In this document: piece by piece, positions 19,018-28,608 of the stretch | Layout: every line of letters begins with the position of its first letter | How positions within the stretch are numbered: the stretch's first letter is position 1 | Assembly (NCBI RefSeq): GCF_030161395.1 | Contig: NZ_BSST01000001.1 | Coordinates: 4,278,001-4,342,000 of the forward strand | Reading direction: 5' to 3' | DNA: 64,000 nucleotides | Origin: Thalassotalea insulae | Lineage (GTDB): Bacteria > Pseudomonadota > Gammaproteobacteria > Enterobacterales > Alteromonadaceae | Translations under genes and position numbers: made by a program | The notes under the pieces: model-generated | The model's input: only the letters and a program-made list of their open reading frames with translations | Databases searched by the model: none | What the model was told of the DNA's origin: nothing

Positions 19018-22000
19018 GATTTAACCTGTGTCACATTAGCAAACATGCCCTGATACACTTGTTCAAGCGCCGGTAAAATATCGCTAAGATTTGGACATTG
19101 TTGCCAAAAGTAGCGAATGTAAGGGTCATCGCCAAACGCTGTTGCGTAGTAATCTTCATGCCAGAATTGTTCAAATTGACTTTGTTCAAATACTTTTGCT
19201 TTAAAGTATTTAGTCGCCAACTCACCGTTTAGCAGTAAAGGTTGATTTTGTCCTAAGATAAAATAATAGACAAACGTCATTAATTGTTGCTCTGGTGCTT
19301 GCTGACCTTGATAACAATAGTGTACTGGCTGTTGATTTTTAGTATCAAAATAGTAGCCGTGACTACTTGTAACCTGCTCAAGTATAGCTAGCGATGATTC
19401 GTTACGGTTATCTTGCATCTGCCACAGTTGAACTATTAGTAAATCTAGATACTGACGCATCAGATCTTTTGCTTTAATACTACTTGGCCGGTAATAGACT
19501 AGTTGCTCACCAACAACTTTTACTTGTGTCGATAACGTCACTAATTGCTCGTTAACTGTCAGGCTGACTGAAATAGGTATACGGGTCGCTTGCCCGGTAA
19601 TATCTTGTTCAAAATACTGGTATAAATTGCAAGTATCCTGATTCAATTTATCCAGTAATTGCTCATTATGAGGCAAATCAGGAAACTTACCCGATAACAT
19701 CGCCCGTTGACTGTGACTAATTAATGCTTCATTTACGGTTGATGTATCAATTTTCTCTGCAATTAGCTGCGCTAATAGTGCTTGTTTATATAAATAACTG
19801 GTCAAATGGTCACAGTCAAACGGTTCGCTATCACTTAATTGCGATTGCTGCTGCTCAAAGTACAGCGATAACGCTTGCCGAGCAAAATATCGTGCCGGGT
19901 GTTGAAAAAAACTCAGCAGATCGCCAACAGTTAAATTCAACTCTGACTCAATATTTTGCACTTCCGTTAAACGAATATTCGCTGCTGAGGTATTTAGCTC
20001 TGCATAGACTGCCATTCTATTTTGCTGAATCTTAAGCCATTTGCTGTCGAAGCTGGCAAATTTTCCCTGATAATTTTGTTCACTATAAGGCTGCATTGCC
20101 AACTGACGAATGTCTTGTGCTTCATCTTCCGTTACACGCCAACCATAGGCTAATGACAAATACTCCATTAACTCTTTTAAGACAATCGAAGGCTGTTTAA
20201 GATTGTTATTACGTATATTACGTCCCTGGTAACTTAAATATAAGTTATCACGCGCTGAGATAATCGCTTCTAAAAATAAATACCTGTCATCACCACGGCG
20301 AGATCTGTCGCCAGCACGCACAGTGCTTAATGACATAAGATCAAAGCCCAATGGCTGACGTTGCCGGGGAAACTCACCGTCGTTTAACCCTAAAATGGCA
20401 ATGATTTTAAACGGAATGCTACGCATCGGGAGCATAGAGCAAAAGGTAACCTGACCAACCATAAACTGACGACCCGGATCCGGCTGGCTAAAATGACTAT
20501 CAAGAAAGTCTTTAACTATCGCTAATGAAATTTTTTCACTAAAATCAGCATGGCAGCAATACTCAACCAAGTGCTCCAGCGCCTGATAAATCATATGAAA
20601 ATCTTCAGCCTGGCTACTAGCAAATAACTCTTCCACTAACTCAGTAAGAAATGCTTGCCACTGCGCCGGTGTCCGGTGCTGATTAAGTGCTAAGGTAAAA
20701 TATTGCAGCTGCTCAATCACTAACATTAGCTTGCCTAGTAAAATAGCATCATTACCTTCAACATCAGGTAACACTAATTTCCCTTGATAAACTTCAGTGC
20801 TACTGGCGTAGGCAAAACCTTCTAATAGCCGCGAAAAGCCATAGTGCCAGGTAAACTGTGCTGACGAGACTTCACTATTAAGCACTTGCTGTTTATGCCT
20901 TTGATTTAAGCCCCAGTGGACACAGGCGTGTTCAAGCCAAACAGTTACCTTTTCGAGATCTTCAATAGTTAGGGCGAATTTTTGCAACATCGCCGGTACT
21001 CGTAGCCAGGATAAGATCTGGCTAACCTGAAAACGACTGTCCGGTAAAGTAAGCAATTCAGAAAATGCGGCGACTAACGGATCGGATTCTTTGCTGATCC
21101 TGTCAGCAATAGAACAAGGTAACGGGGGAATTTTACTGTCTAATTCTTGCCAGCCCTGAGCAAAAACCGCGTTTACATAAGGGGCATATTGCTCTACTTG
21201 CGGACACATCACTAACACATCTTTAGGCGTTAATTCTTTGTCCTGATTAAACTGATGGAGTAACCAGTCGTGCAAACCTTGAACTTCACGTAAGGTGCTA
21301 TGAGCACTGGTGATGACAATAGAATCATCAATTTGTTTCTGTGGTGTTTGCCTAGCATCTGTTAACGATAATATATCTTGTTGAATTTGCGCTAGCACTG
21401 ACAAGTGACTATTTGCCTCTTCCTCTGGCTGTGATGAAAACGCATCAATATTAAAACAGCTGTATTGCTGTAGCAGCGCAAGAAACTCTCTTCCCTGTTG
21501 CCCTAAATTGGCCAGCAAGGGGTTCCCGACCGTGTCTGATAATTCCTGATAATCATTTGTCCACTGACTAAGCAGTTTAATGGCCTGTTTTTCTGAAACT
21601 ATATCTCCCCAATAGGTAAAACAGGGATTAAGGTGAAAAAAATGTACCTCTGTATGTTCGCTTAACGCATGAATAAATGACAACCACATTGGCGCCATCG
21701 CATTAATACCAAAAAAAGAAAGCCGTTTGGGAAAATAATGCTGCGCACTAGCCAAATTAGCGATCGCCTGATTAATGAGTTTAACCGGATTATACTCTTG
21801 CTGTTGTACCAAGCGTTGCCACAATAAAGCCTGCCACTTTTGCGTCAGATAAAAATCCGCATTCGCACCTTGCTCTTCAATTAGTTCATTATTATGCCAA
21901 GCCGCAATCCATTCAGGGCGAAAAATTAAATACTGCTCATATAAATCAGCCACCTGACACGCTAACTGATAACGTTTTAAATTTTGCTGTTCGCTAATGT

Positions 22001-22388
22001 CGGCGGCATGATTAAATTCACCAGCCGTACTTTGCCAATAACGATTAACCGCAGTAAATGCTTGATTATCGACCAAACTAGTATCCGCTAACAACTGATA
22101 AATTCGCCAACACAATGCTTCCCTAGAAAATGGTGTCTGTTCAAGTTCTCCCCCACCATTTACTAAGTTTCTCAATAACTTCCATAAGTATTGCGCTGGT
22201 AACGCGTAATCAATATTTAATGAAATGCCTCTTTTATTTGCCAGTGACATATTAAGCCAATGCTGCATGCCAGCGTTTTGAACAATAAAAACGTCTTGAG
22301 AGAAAACACCGAGAGGAGAAACTTGTTGAATTTTTTCAACAATCGCTAACAGATTTTCCATTTTGTTAGCCGGATATAAATAGATCAC
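19014..22388 (-). CDS. recC: Exodeoxyribonuclease V subunit gamma (RecC)
   Basis: RecC scans DNA for Chi and holds the RecBCD complex together. The N-terminal region has the expected YPANKME, QNAGMQHWLNMSLA and LNIDYALPAQYLW patterns. No ATG is available near the conserved start. The reading frame opens at a TTG (22421), but a GTG at 22388 places the start two or three residues before the conserved Y-P-x-N motif and gives 1124 residues, close to the 1122 of E. coli RecC, so I prefer it. Neither start has a good ribosome site. It is the first gene of the rec operon. Confidence 0.93.
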   Translation of the reverse strand: MIYLYPANKMENLLAIVEKIQQVSPLGVFSQDVFIVQNAGMQHWLNMSLANKRGISLNIDYALPAQYLWKLLRNLVNGGGELEQTPFSREALCWRIYQLLADTSLVDNQAFTAVNRYWQSTAGEFNHAADISEQQNLKRYQLACQVADLYEQYLIFRPEWIAAWHNNELIEEQGANADFYLTQKWQALLWQRLVQQQEYNPVKLINQAIANLASAQHYFPKRLSFFGINAMAPMWLSFIHALSEHTEVHFFHLNPCFTYWGDIVSEKQAIKLLSQWTNDYQELSDTVGNPLLANLGQQGREFLALLQQYSCFNIDAFSSQPEEEANSHLSVLAQIQQDILSLTDARQTPQKQIDDSIVITSAHSTLREVQGLHDWLLHQFNQDKELTPKDVLVMCPQVEQYAPYVNAVFAQGWQELDSKIPPLPCSIADRISKESDPLVAAFSELLTLPDSRFQVSQILSWLRVPAMLQKFALTIEDLEKVTVWLEHACVHWGLNQRHKQQVLNSEVSSAQFTWHYGFSRLLEGFAYASSTEVYQGKLVLPDVEGNDAILLGKLMLVIEQLQYFTLALNQHRTPAQWQAFLTELVEELFASSQAEDFHMIYQALEHLVEYCCHADFSEKISLAIVKDFLDSHFSQPDPGRQFMVGQVTFCSMLPMRSIPFKIIAILGLNDGEFPRQRQPLGFDLMSLSTVRAGDRSRRGDDRYLFLEAIISARDNLYLSYQGRNIRNNNLKQPSIVLKELMEYLSLAYGWRVTEDEAQDIRQLAMQPYSEQNYQGKFASFDSKWLKIQQNRMAVYAELNTSAANIRLTEVQNIESELNLTVGDLLSFFQHPARYFARQALSLYFEQQQSQLSDSEPFDCDHLTSYLYKQALLAQLIAEKIDTSTVNEALISHSQRAMLSGKFPDLPHNEQLLDKLNQDTCNLYQYFEQDITGQATRIPISVSLTVNEQLVTLSTQVKVVGEQLVYYRPSSIKAKDLMRQYLDLLIVQLWQMQDNRNESSLAILEQVTSSHGYYFDTKNQQPVHYCYQGQQAPEQQLMTFVYYFILGQNQPLLLNGELATKYFKAKVFEQSQFEQFWHEDYYATAFGDDPYIRYFWQQCPNLSDILPALEQVYQGMFANVTQVKS

Positions 22389-22486
22389 GTAATTACAGCA
22401 AGTTAAGGTTGCGATAGGCAAATTTAATCATATTGCACTACAGATCACTAGCGAAGATTAGTTTTAATGTCGTATTTAACTTATTT

Positions 22487-22522
22487 ATTTAACCTCAATT
22501 TTGGATAAAAATGAGGTTAAAT
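22487..22522. repeat. 11-bp inverted repeat upstream of recC
   Basis: ATTTAACCTCA at 22487-22497 is matched perfectly by TGAGGTTAAAT at 22512-22522, with a 14-nt loop. A further copy of the core, TGAGGTTAT, sits at 22552-22560 over the stop of the next gene upstream. It lies between the small membrane-protein gene and recC, both read leftwards. It could end the former transcript, though no T run follows, or be an operator for the rec operon. Confidence 0.5.
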
Positions 22523-22556
22523 CCGATTAAAACAAATTGCTTATGCCAAACTGAGG

Positions 22557-22883
22557 TTATTTGATAAAGTCCAGATGGATCTGATAAAAATCACCAAGAA
22601 TTGGCAACACATTCTTTTGACCAAGGCAGGCATAATAGACACTGACAAACCATGCGACTAATACCAAGACTGACAATAACCAACCAATGAGTGGAATAAA
22701 CGCCAACACAGCAGCTGTTAACGTTAAACCCAACGACTGACGAAGATGGAAACGACTGAGCGCAGATTTTTGCCGTCCATACATGACTGCCGCAATTAAC
22801 CAGCCAACAATGGTGAAATAGGCAAGTACACTGACAAACCTTACTGAGTCTTGTTGCATACTACTATCAGAATGATAATGCAT
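22557..22883 (-). CDS. Small DUF4870/Tic20-like membrane protein
   Basis: 108-residue inner-membrane protein with three hydrophobic segments: about 15-35, 53-72 and 75-95. The FHLRQSLGL pattern between the first two segments is typical of DUF4870/Tic20-like proteins (compare FHARQALN). A strong GGAGG ribosome site lies before the ATG at 22883; longer readings to 22943 are unlikely. Function is unknown. It is a separate unit between recC and tgpA. Confidence 0.75.
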   Translation of the reverse strand: MHYHSDSSMQQDSVRFVSVLAYFTIVGWLIAAVMYGRQKSALSRFHLRQSLGLTLTAAVLAFIPLIGWLLSVLVLVAWFVSVYYACLGQKNVLPILGDFYQIHLDFIK

Positions 22884-23070
22884 CCGCGTTTCCTCCAATT
22901 CACTACTTACTTTAAATTTAGCCAGCAAATAAAAACGGATCAAATAGAAAATGTTAGTCTAGTGTTAACAACTATCATGGATATTGTTTAAGTCGCTATT
23001 TTTACTGCGATTAAAATCTAAAGACTATTTCGTTATAAAGAAACTTGACATTGATAGTTAAAACAATCAG

Positions 23071-25125
23071 TTAAAGACGATTAATTGATTGTAACTGCCT
23101 TAACTGCTGCTTCATTGCCTTGATTAGCTCAACTTGCTGACCTTTTTTCGGTTGCTGATAATGCAAACTATAAAAGTTCTGTAGCAATCGATAATAATGT
23201 TGGGCAAGTAACGGCTGTTGCTGATTTAAATCGGCGATAAATTGGTGATCGGGCACCTGATTCTCATGAACAATTCCCAGCTTTTCCAGATGCTGATGAG
23301 CTTTTTTATAATAACTTAGCCACACCACCTTATTATCGCGTCGTCGTTGACGATATTGTTGTAATAACCAGATGCTACTAAACGCTATTATTAACGTAAT
23401 AGCGATAATCCCCGCAGTTTTTAGTTGAAATTTAGTCCCTAACCAATGTGTTAAAAAGTTATGTTGATCTTGCTGAGAATAATTAACCACTAGTTTGGTC
23501 CAGTGGTAATCAATCGCCTCTAACTGCATTTTTAATTGATTTATCCAGGCAGCACCTAACCAGCGATTAACATTAAACCCAGGGGATAATTGCTGCTGCT
23601 CTGACAATAATTGCTGAGAAAAGCCTCGTTCCACCCGACTCGGATCAACCGCAGCTGTCGGATCAACTTTAACCCAGCCCTGACCTGCTAACCACACTTC
23701 ACTCCAGGCATGAGCATCACGTTGATAAACACTGTAATAATTTCCCTGTCGATTATACTCTCCGCCTAAATACCCAAGTACCAAACGTGCCGGAATACCA
23801 GCTGCCCGCATTAAATAAGTAAAACTGCTGGCATAATGTTCACAAAAACCAGCTTGGGTAGTAAAGAAAAACTCATCGAGGCTGTTATTCGTCAACGCCG
23901 GTGGCGTTAACGTATAGCGATAATTTTGCTGACGAAACCGAGTCAGCACCGTCTCAATGATAGTAGAACGATCATCGCCAAACTGAACCGCCAGCTGTTG
24001 ACCATATTGGCTCAGTTGCGGATTATCAATAGCATCTATCTGTCGATAACGATTAAGCCCATCCACTTCAATGGTTAATGCTTGGTCCTGATAACTAGTC
24101 ACTTGGTATACCAGTGATTGATTGACTTTTTGCCGACTAAATAATGAGTAATCCGTTAGTTGCAAAATTTCGCCATTGCTCGTTCCTGCGATAGCGACAT
24201 CTAACGCAAATAACCAATGCTGATAACTGGGTTCAGCAATCACCTGATATGATATTTTGCGCTTACCTAAGGCAAGTCTTGCTAATGTTTGCTGGTTAAA
24301 AACTTTTCGCTTATTAAAAGATGAATGTCGCTTACTCCATTGACGACCATCAAAGTCCGTTAACACTAATGCGCGCCAATACATCTGCTGATATTTTGGC
24401 ACTTGTTGATAAAACTCAACTCGAAATGCTAGTTCATTGGACAAGGCTAACTGCGCTATATCCCCTACTTTGACCGTATCGCTAAGGCCAGTTGTTGCAC
24501 TTTTAGCGCTGGGCATTTGCCAAAATGGCGGGATTTTTGGAAAGGCAATAAACAGCACTAGAGTTAACGGCAAACTTTGCACTAACAACTTACTCGAAAT
24601 TTTAACTTGAAAATGCCAGCCTTGCTGTTGAGAAAAATAGCGTGTTAAATAGCTAAAATTTATCAAGACAATAACAGCAACCGCTAAGGCAAAATATATA
24701 GACTGCTGGAAGATAAAACTGGCACTCAGCAGTAATAAACCTAAAATCACTAATAGATAAAAATCACGTTGTTGATTGAGTTCAAAAGGTTTTAATAAAT
24801 AAGCAAAGCATAATAAGTGCAGCATACCGAGTAATAAGCCGAGCTCCCGCCCAGTTATCGCTAACAGCAAACACCCACTAAGCGCAATAAATATCCTTCC
24901 TATCCGTGATGGGCGCTTCACCAGCTTGGCATAAACAGCCAGATGAAACAGTAAACATAAAGCGGACAATGCGATAAACCAAATTGCTAACTGTGAAGCT
25001 AATGGCAATAAATTCAACACTAAAAGCCCTAACAAAGCGAGTTGCATCGATCTTGGTAATAACAGCTCGTATTTACTTTGTCTTCCTTGTGCTGTACGAC
25101 TAATCTGCATAATGTTGTTGACCAT
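23071..25125 (-). CDS. tgpA: Membrane transglutaminase TgpA (DUF3488/transglutaminase-like)
   Basis: Integral membrane protein of 684 residues with a periplasmic transglutaminase-like domain. Several N-terminal membrane helices cover about 28-200; the catalytic triad is visible as Cys428 (AGFCEHY), His472 (DAHAW) and Asp488 (VDPT); another helix near 550-570 is followed by a cytoplasmic DUF4129-type tail. In Pseudomonas aeruginosa TgpA is essential, but its substrate is unknown. It overlaps the DUF58 gene by 26 bp and forms an operon with it and moxR. Confidence 0.92.
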   Translation of the reverse strand: MVNNIMQISRTAQGRQSKYELLLPRSMQLALLGLLVLNLLPLASQLAIWFIALSALCLLFHLAVYAKLVKRPSRIGRIFIALSGCLLLAITGRELGLLLGMLHLLCFAYLLKPFELNQQRDFYLLVILGLLLLSASFIFQQSIYFALAVAVIVLINFSYLTRYFSQQQGWHFQVKISSKLLVQSLPLTLVLFIAFPKIPPFWQMPSAKSATTGLSDTVKVGDIAQLALSNELAFRVEFYQQVPKYQQMYWRALVLTDFDGRQWSKRHSSFNKRKVFNQQTLARLALGKRKISYQVIAEPSYQHWLFALDVAIAGTSNGEILQLTDYSLFSRQKVNQSLVYQVTSYQDQALTIEVDGLNRYRQIDAIDNPQLSQYGQQLAVQFGDDRSTIIETVLTRFRQQNYRYTLTPPALTNNSLDEFFFTTQAGFCEHYASSFTYLMRAAGIPARLVLGYLGGEYNRQGNYYSVYQRDAHAWSEVWLAGQGWVKVDPTAAVDPSRVERGFSQQLLSEQQQLSPGFNVNRWLGAAWINQLKMQLEAIDYHWTKLVVNYSQQDQHNFLTHWLGTKFQLKTAGIIAITLIIAFSSIWLLQQYRQRRRDNKVVWLSYYKKAHQHLEKLGIVHENQVPDHQFIADLNQQQPLLAQHYYRLLQNFYSLHYQQPKKGQQVELIKAMKQQLRQLQSINRL

Positions 25126-26095
25126 AAGTTGCCAGTTTTTTCAGGCATTGCTGCAAATGTGCCTGACCATGACCTGGCTCAATAACTTCGCTATTAAGTT
25201 CTAGGCCATAATCTAAATTCGCCCCATCATATTCCAAAATAAGAAAACATAGCTGTCTTAACTTAGTTTCTATATTGCCGGCAGGTAGCTGGTCAAGTGA
25301 TAAAATGTCAGGTTCAACAGCTTGTGCTTGATATGACTTACTATACCATTGCCCCGTTTTTGCTAAATATTTCCAGGCCACCTGATTGAGTGAATCACCT
25401 TTGTTATAACTGCGCAGTTCATAAAAATTATCACTTGCAGGTGACTGTCCAGTTATTGGGTTTTCTTTGTCCTGCTCTCGCCAATGCTGGCCGGTATTAT
25501 GAGTTAAACAATGCAGTGGTTTAGGACAAACAATGGCCTCAAGATCAAATTGCAAATGAGTCCAACAGCGAAATAGACCCAAAGGGTAATAGCTAGCTAA
25601 CGTTAAACGCGGTAAGCGATATCGACCTCGTTTAGCAAAGCTCACCGGCACTTTCACCAGCTGAGTTTGCGCTAATGTTGGAAGGTTTTTCGTTAAGTTT
25701 ATATCAAAACTCAATGCAATATCATGGCGTAAAACATCTGTTTCCATAGTAACAGGCACCAGTATATCCTGCTCAGTAAACCCTAAATACTGACCTTTTG
25801 CCGATAGCGCCAAACCAGAAATATTAATAAAACTGGCTAACATCGAAGTAACAAACAAACTGCTTAATAAGTAGCTCATTAGTAATATCAAGTTATTCTG
25901 ATAATTAGTCGCTAATATAAACAGCAAACAGATAAATCCGAGAAATACAAAACCAAAGCGACTGGGAAAAATAAAAATATTACGCTGACTTAGTCCTTGG
26001 TGATCACGACTTGGCATGCGTTTTTGCAGCCAGCGAGCAAATCCATTCGTCAGCCGTTGTCGGATCTTTTGTTGCCAGAGATAATCACGCACCAT
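25100..26095 (-). CDS. DUF58 domain protein
   Basis: 331-residue protein with two membrane segments near 45-65 and 68-90 and a C-terminal DUF58 domain, recognisable from FYELRSYNKGDSLNQVAWKYLAKTG, a degenerate von Willebrand-A-like fold. DUF58 proteins regularly sit between MoxR ATPases and TgpA and are thought to be folded or switched by MoxR. It starts 10 bp after moxR and overlaps tgpA, consistent with one operon. Confidence 0.9.
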   Translation of the reverse strand: MVRDYLWQQKIRQRLTNGFARWLQKRMPSRDHQGLSQRNIFIFPSRFGFVFLGFICLLFILATNYQNNLILLMSYLLSSLFVTSMLASFINISGLALSAKGQYLGFTEQDILVPVTMETDVLRHDIALSFDINLTKNLPTLAQTQLVKVPVSFAKRGRYRLPRLTLASYYPLGLFRCWTHLQFDLEAIVCPKPLHCLTHNTGQHWREQDKENPITGQSPASDNFYELRSYNKGDSLNQVAWKYLAKTGQWYSKSYQAQAVEPDILSLDQLPAGNIETKLRQLCFLILEYDGANLDYGLELNSEVIEPGHGQAHLQQCLKKLATYGQQHYAD

Positions 26096-26105
26096 TATTT
26101 ACCTG

Positions 26106-27038
26106 TTATTTCCGAGCAAAGGGCTCTGCACTGTCTATCTTCTTTAGTAACTGCTGGCTAATTGGCTCGCGGCCTTCCGTTAGCTGCATTGTTCCAGCAA
26201 TCCTGTGTTCACATACAGCACTAAATACACTTTTAATATCATCTGGCAATACATGATCCCGGCCTTCGATATAGGCCCAGGCCCTGGCAGCAGCAATCAA
26301 TGCTATTCCTGCTCGAGGCGACAACGCATTAATCGAGCCGTCCGTGCTACGAGTTAACTGAAATAACGCAATTACATATTCTAAGATCGGTTCTGCAACA
26401 TAAATATCGCTAACCTGAGCTTGAATTTTTTGCAACTGTTGAAGTTGCAATGCCGGTGTTAACTTATCTAAAACATCCAGTTCACCCGCACTTAATAATA
26501 TTTTTTTCTCCGCAGCCATATCAGGAAAGCCTAAAGAAATCCGCATCATAAAGCGGTCTAACTGAGATTCAGGCAACGGATAAGTACCGGCATGAAACAT
26601 CGGATTTTGCGTGGCAATCACAAAAAATGGCTCGGGTAATTGCAAAGTTTCACCATCAACACTAATTTTATTACCTTCCATTGCCTCCAGTAAGGCACTT
26701 TGCGTTTTAGGACTGGCTCGATTAATTTCGTCCGCTAACACCACCTGATTAAAGATAGGCCCTTTATGTAAGGTAAAACTTTGTTTGTTTTGATCAAATA
26801 TGGATACCCCGATGACATCAGACGGCAATAAATCACTGGTAAACTGTACTCGCTGATAGCTTAATCCTAAAGATATCGATAGCACATGTGCCATTGTGGT
26901 CTTGCCCATACCAGGTAAATCTTCAATCAGTAAATGTCCCTTGGCCAGCAGGCATGCCATCGCCAGTTTGACCTGCTGCTCTTTACCTATGACCACCGAA
27001 TTTACCTGAGCTAATACTTGTTCAATAAGCTGTTGCAT
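26106..27038 (-). CDS. MoxR-family AAA+ ATPase
   Basis: 310-residue AAA+ ATPase. Walker A is GMGKTT at 43-48 within EDLPGMGKTTMAHVL, Walker B is VVLADEINRASPKTQSALLEAMEG, and sensor 1 lies at FFVIATQNPM. MoxR ATPases act as chaperones for VWA/DUF58 partners. First gene of the moxR-DUF58-tgpA operon. No separate VWA-TPR (BatB-like) genes follow, so this is the short form of the cluster. The gene is divergent from the GCS2-type ligase with a 103-bp gap. Confidence 0.92.
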   Translation of the reverse strand: MQQLIEQVLAQVNSVVIGKEQQVKLAMACLLAKGHLLIEDLPGMGKTTMAHVLSISLGLSYQRVQFTSDLLPSDVIGVSIFDQNKQSFTLHKGPIFNQVVLADEINRASPKTQSALLEAMEGNKISVDGETLQLPEPFFVIATQNPMFHAGTYPLPESQLDRFMMRISLGFPDMAAEKKILLSAGELDVLDKLTPALQLQQLQKIQAQVSDIYVAEPILEYVIALFQLTRSTDGSINALSPRAGIALIAAARAWAYIEGRDHVLPDDIKSVFSAVCEHRIAGTMQLTEGREPISQQLLKKIDSAEPFARK

Positions 27039-27141
27039 ATAAATGACGCCCTGCTTTACTTAAGTTGCGGTTTTTTTGACCTTAATCAAAATTACGTTTA
27101 TCTGAGTATGACATGCTGATAATCAGTTAACAAAAAGGAAT

Positions 27142-28608
27142 ATGTTTATGGGACAAAAGATTAATCAGACTGAGTTTTCTGATCGGGATTATAGTCACTT
27201 TCAAACAAAACTTTTTGAACAGCTTGAAGCACTTAAAGCTATTTTGGCTCGTCCCGGGTTTGGTGACGAGACACTAAAACTTGGTGCTGAACTAGAAATG
27301 TATCTGGTTGATAATCAAGGTGAGGTCAAGCGTAACAACCAGTTACTCATTAATGAACTGGCAGACCCACAATTTCAGCCAGAGCTGAACCAATATAATT
27401 TAGAGCTCAACCTTTCAGCTTTTAATTTACAAGGCACCCCTTTTACGCATCTATTAGACGAAATCAGAGCTAAAACAGCAACACTGGAATCCCTTGCCAG
27501 TAAACACCAAACCAATATTATTCCGATCGGCATATTACCTACATTACGTAAGGAACACCTTAATACCCTATGTATGACCAATATTCCCCGCTATTCCTGT
27601 TTAGCAGAGCACCTTTATCAACAGCGTGGTGAAGATTTTCAAATTAATATTAATGGTGACGAAAGTCTGTCTATCGACTTTTCCGACATATGCGCCGAAG
27701 GTGCCAATACCTCTTTTCAAGTGCATTTAATGACCCGGCCTGATGCTTTAGTAAAAATTTTTAATGCCGCACAATTAACCTTACCTTTTGTCACCGCAAT
27801 TGGCGCAAATTCAGCAATTTTTATGGGTAAATCTCTCTGGGACGAAACCCGAATCGCATTATTTAAGCAATCACTTGATATTCGCCTGCGTCATCAGTTT
27901 CAGTGGCAACAGCCAACGCGGGTTAATTTTGGTCATGGCTGGTTAAGAAACAGTATCTGGGAACTTTTTGCCGAAGCTGTAGCCTTATACCCGCCCTTAC
28001 TACCAATAGTTAAAAACACAACACAGCATAGTGAACTCACTGAACTCTGTTGCCATTTAGGCACTATCTGGCCTTGGCATCGCCCTGTGTATAGCCCTGA
28101 AGGTAAAGGTCATGTCAGAATAGAGTTTAGAGCTATTCCCGCAGGACCTACAAGTATCGATATGGTCGCCAATGCTGCATTTGCCATCGGATTAGCTGCT
28201 GGTTTGGTAGATACTATCGATGAAATGATTGCTTTTATTCCTTTTAGATTTGCCGAATATAATTTCTATCGTGCAGCCCAAAACGGACTGGCTGCTAAGG
28301 TGTTATGGCCACTTAACAATAAATATCAACCTCAAGAAGTTGATATAAAACAAGTTATCTCAAGCTTATTACCAATAGCACACCAAGGTTTGATCTCTCT
28401 CAAAATATCACCGCAAGAAGCCAGCTACTATTTAGTAGTAATAGAGCAGCGTTTGTCTAAACAAATAACAGGGGCTGTATGGCAAAGAAACACCTTAAAA
28501 ACATTAGAGCAAACCATGAATAAAGAACATGCCTGTCGAGAGTTAGTTCAACGCTATTTGCATAATTGTCGAAGCTGTCAACCTGTTGCTACCTGGGAGC
28601 AAGTATGA
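27142..28608 (+). CDS. GCS2-family glutamate-cysteine ligase-like enzyme
   Basis: 488-residue member of the carboxylate-amine ligase / glutamate-cysteine ligase family 2 (PF04107): GAELEMYLVD near 48-57, ELNLSAFN, the middle TSFQVHLM segment and HVRIEFRAIPAGPTSIDM are the expected ATP- and substrate-binding parts. The family joins glutamate to an amine or amino acid; the true substrate here is unknown and it need not be the main glutathione enzyme. AAGGA precedes the ATG. The stop overlaps the start of the aspartoacylase-like gene (ATGA), so the two are coupled and probably act on related compounds. Confidence 0.8.
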   Translation: MFMGQKINQTEFSDRDYSHFQTKLFEQLEALKAILARPGFGDETLKLGAELEMYLVDNQGEVKRNNQLLINELADPQFQPELNQYNLELNLSAFNLQGTPFTHLLDEIRAKTATLESLASKHQTNIIPIGILPTLRKEHLNTLCMTNIPRYSCLAEHLYQQRGEDFQININGDESLSIDFSDICAEGANTSFQVHLMTRPDALVKIFNAAQLTLPFVTAIGANSAIFMGKSLWDETRIALFKQSLDIRLRHQFQWQQPTRVNFGHGWLRNSIWELFAEAVALYPPLLPIVKNTTQHSELTELCCHLGTIWPWHRPVYSPEGKGHVRIEFRAIPAGPTSIDMVANAAFAIGLAAGLVDTIDEMIAFIPFRFAEYNFYRAAQNGLAAKVLWPLNNKYQPQEVDIKQVISSLLPIAHQGLISLKISPQEASYYLVVIEQRLSKQITGAVWQRNTLKTLEQTMNKEHACRELVQRYLHNCRSCQPVATWEQV

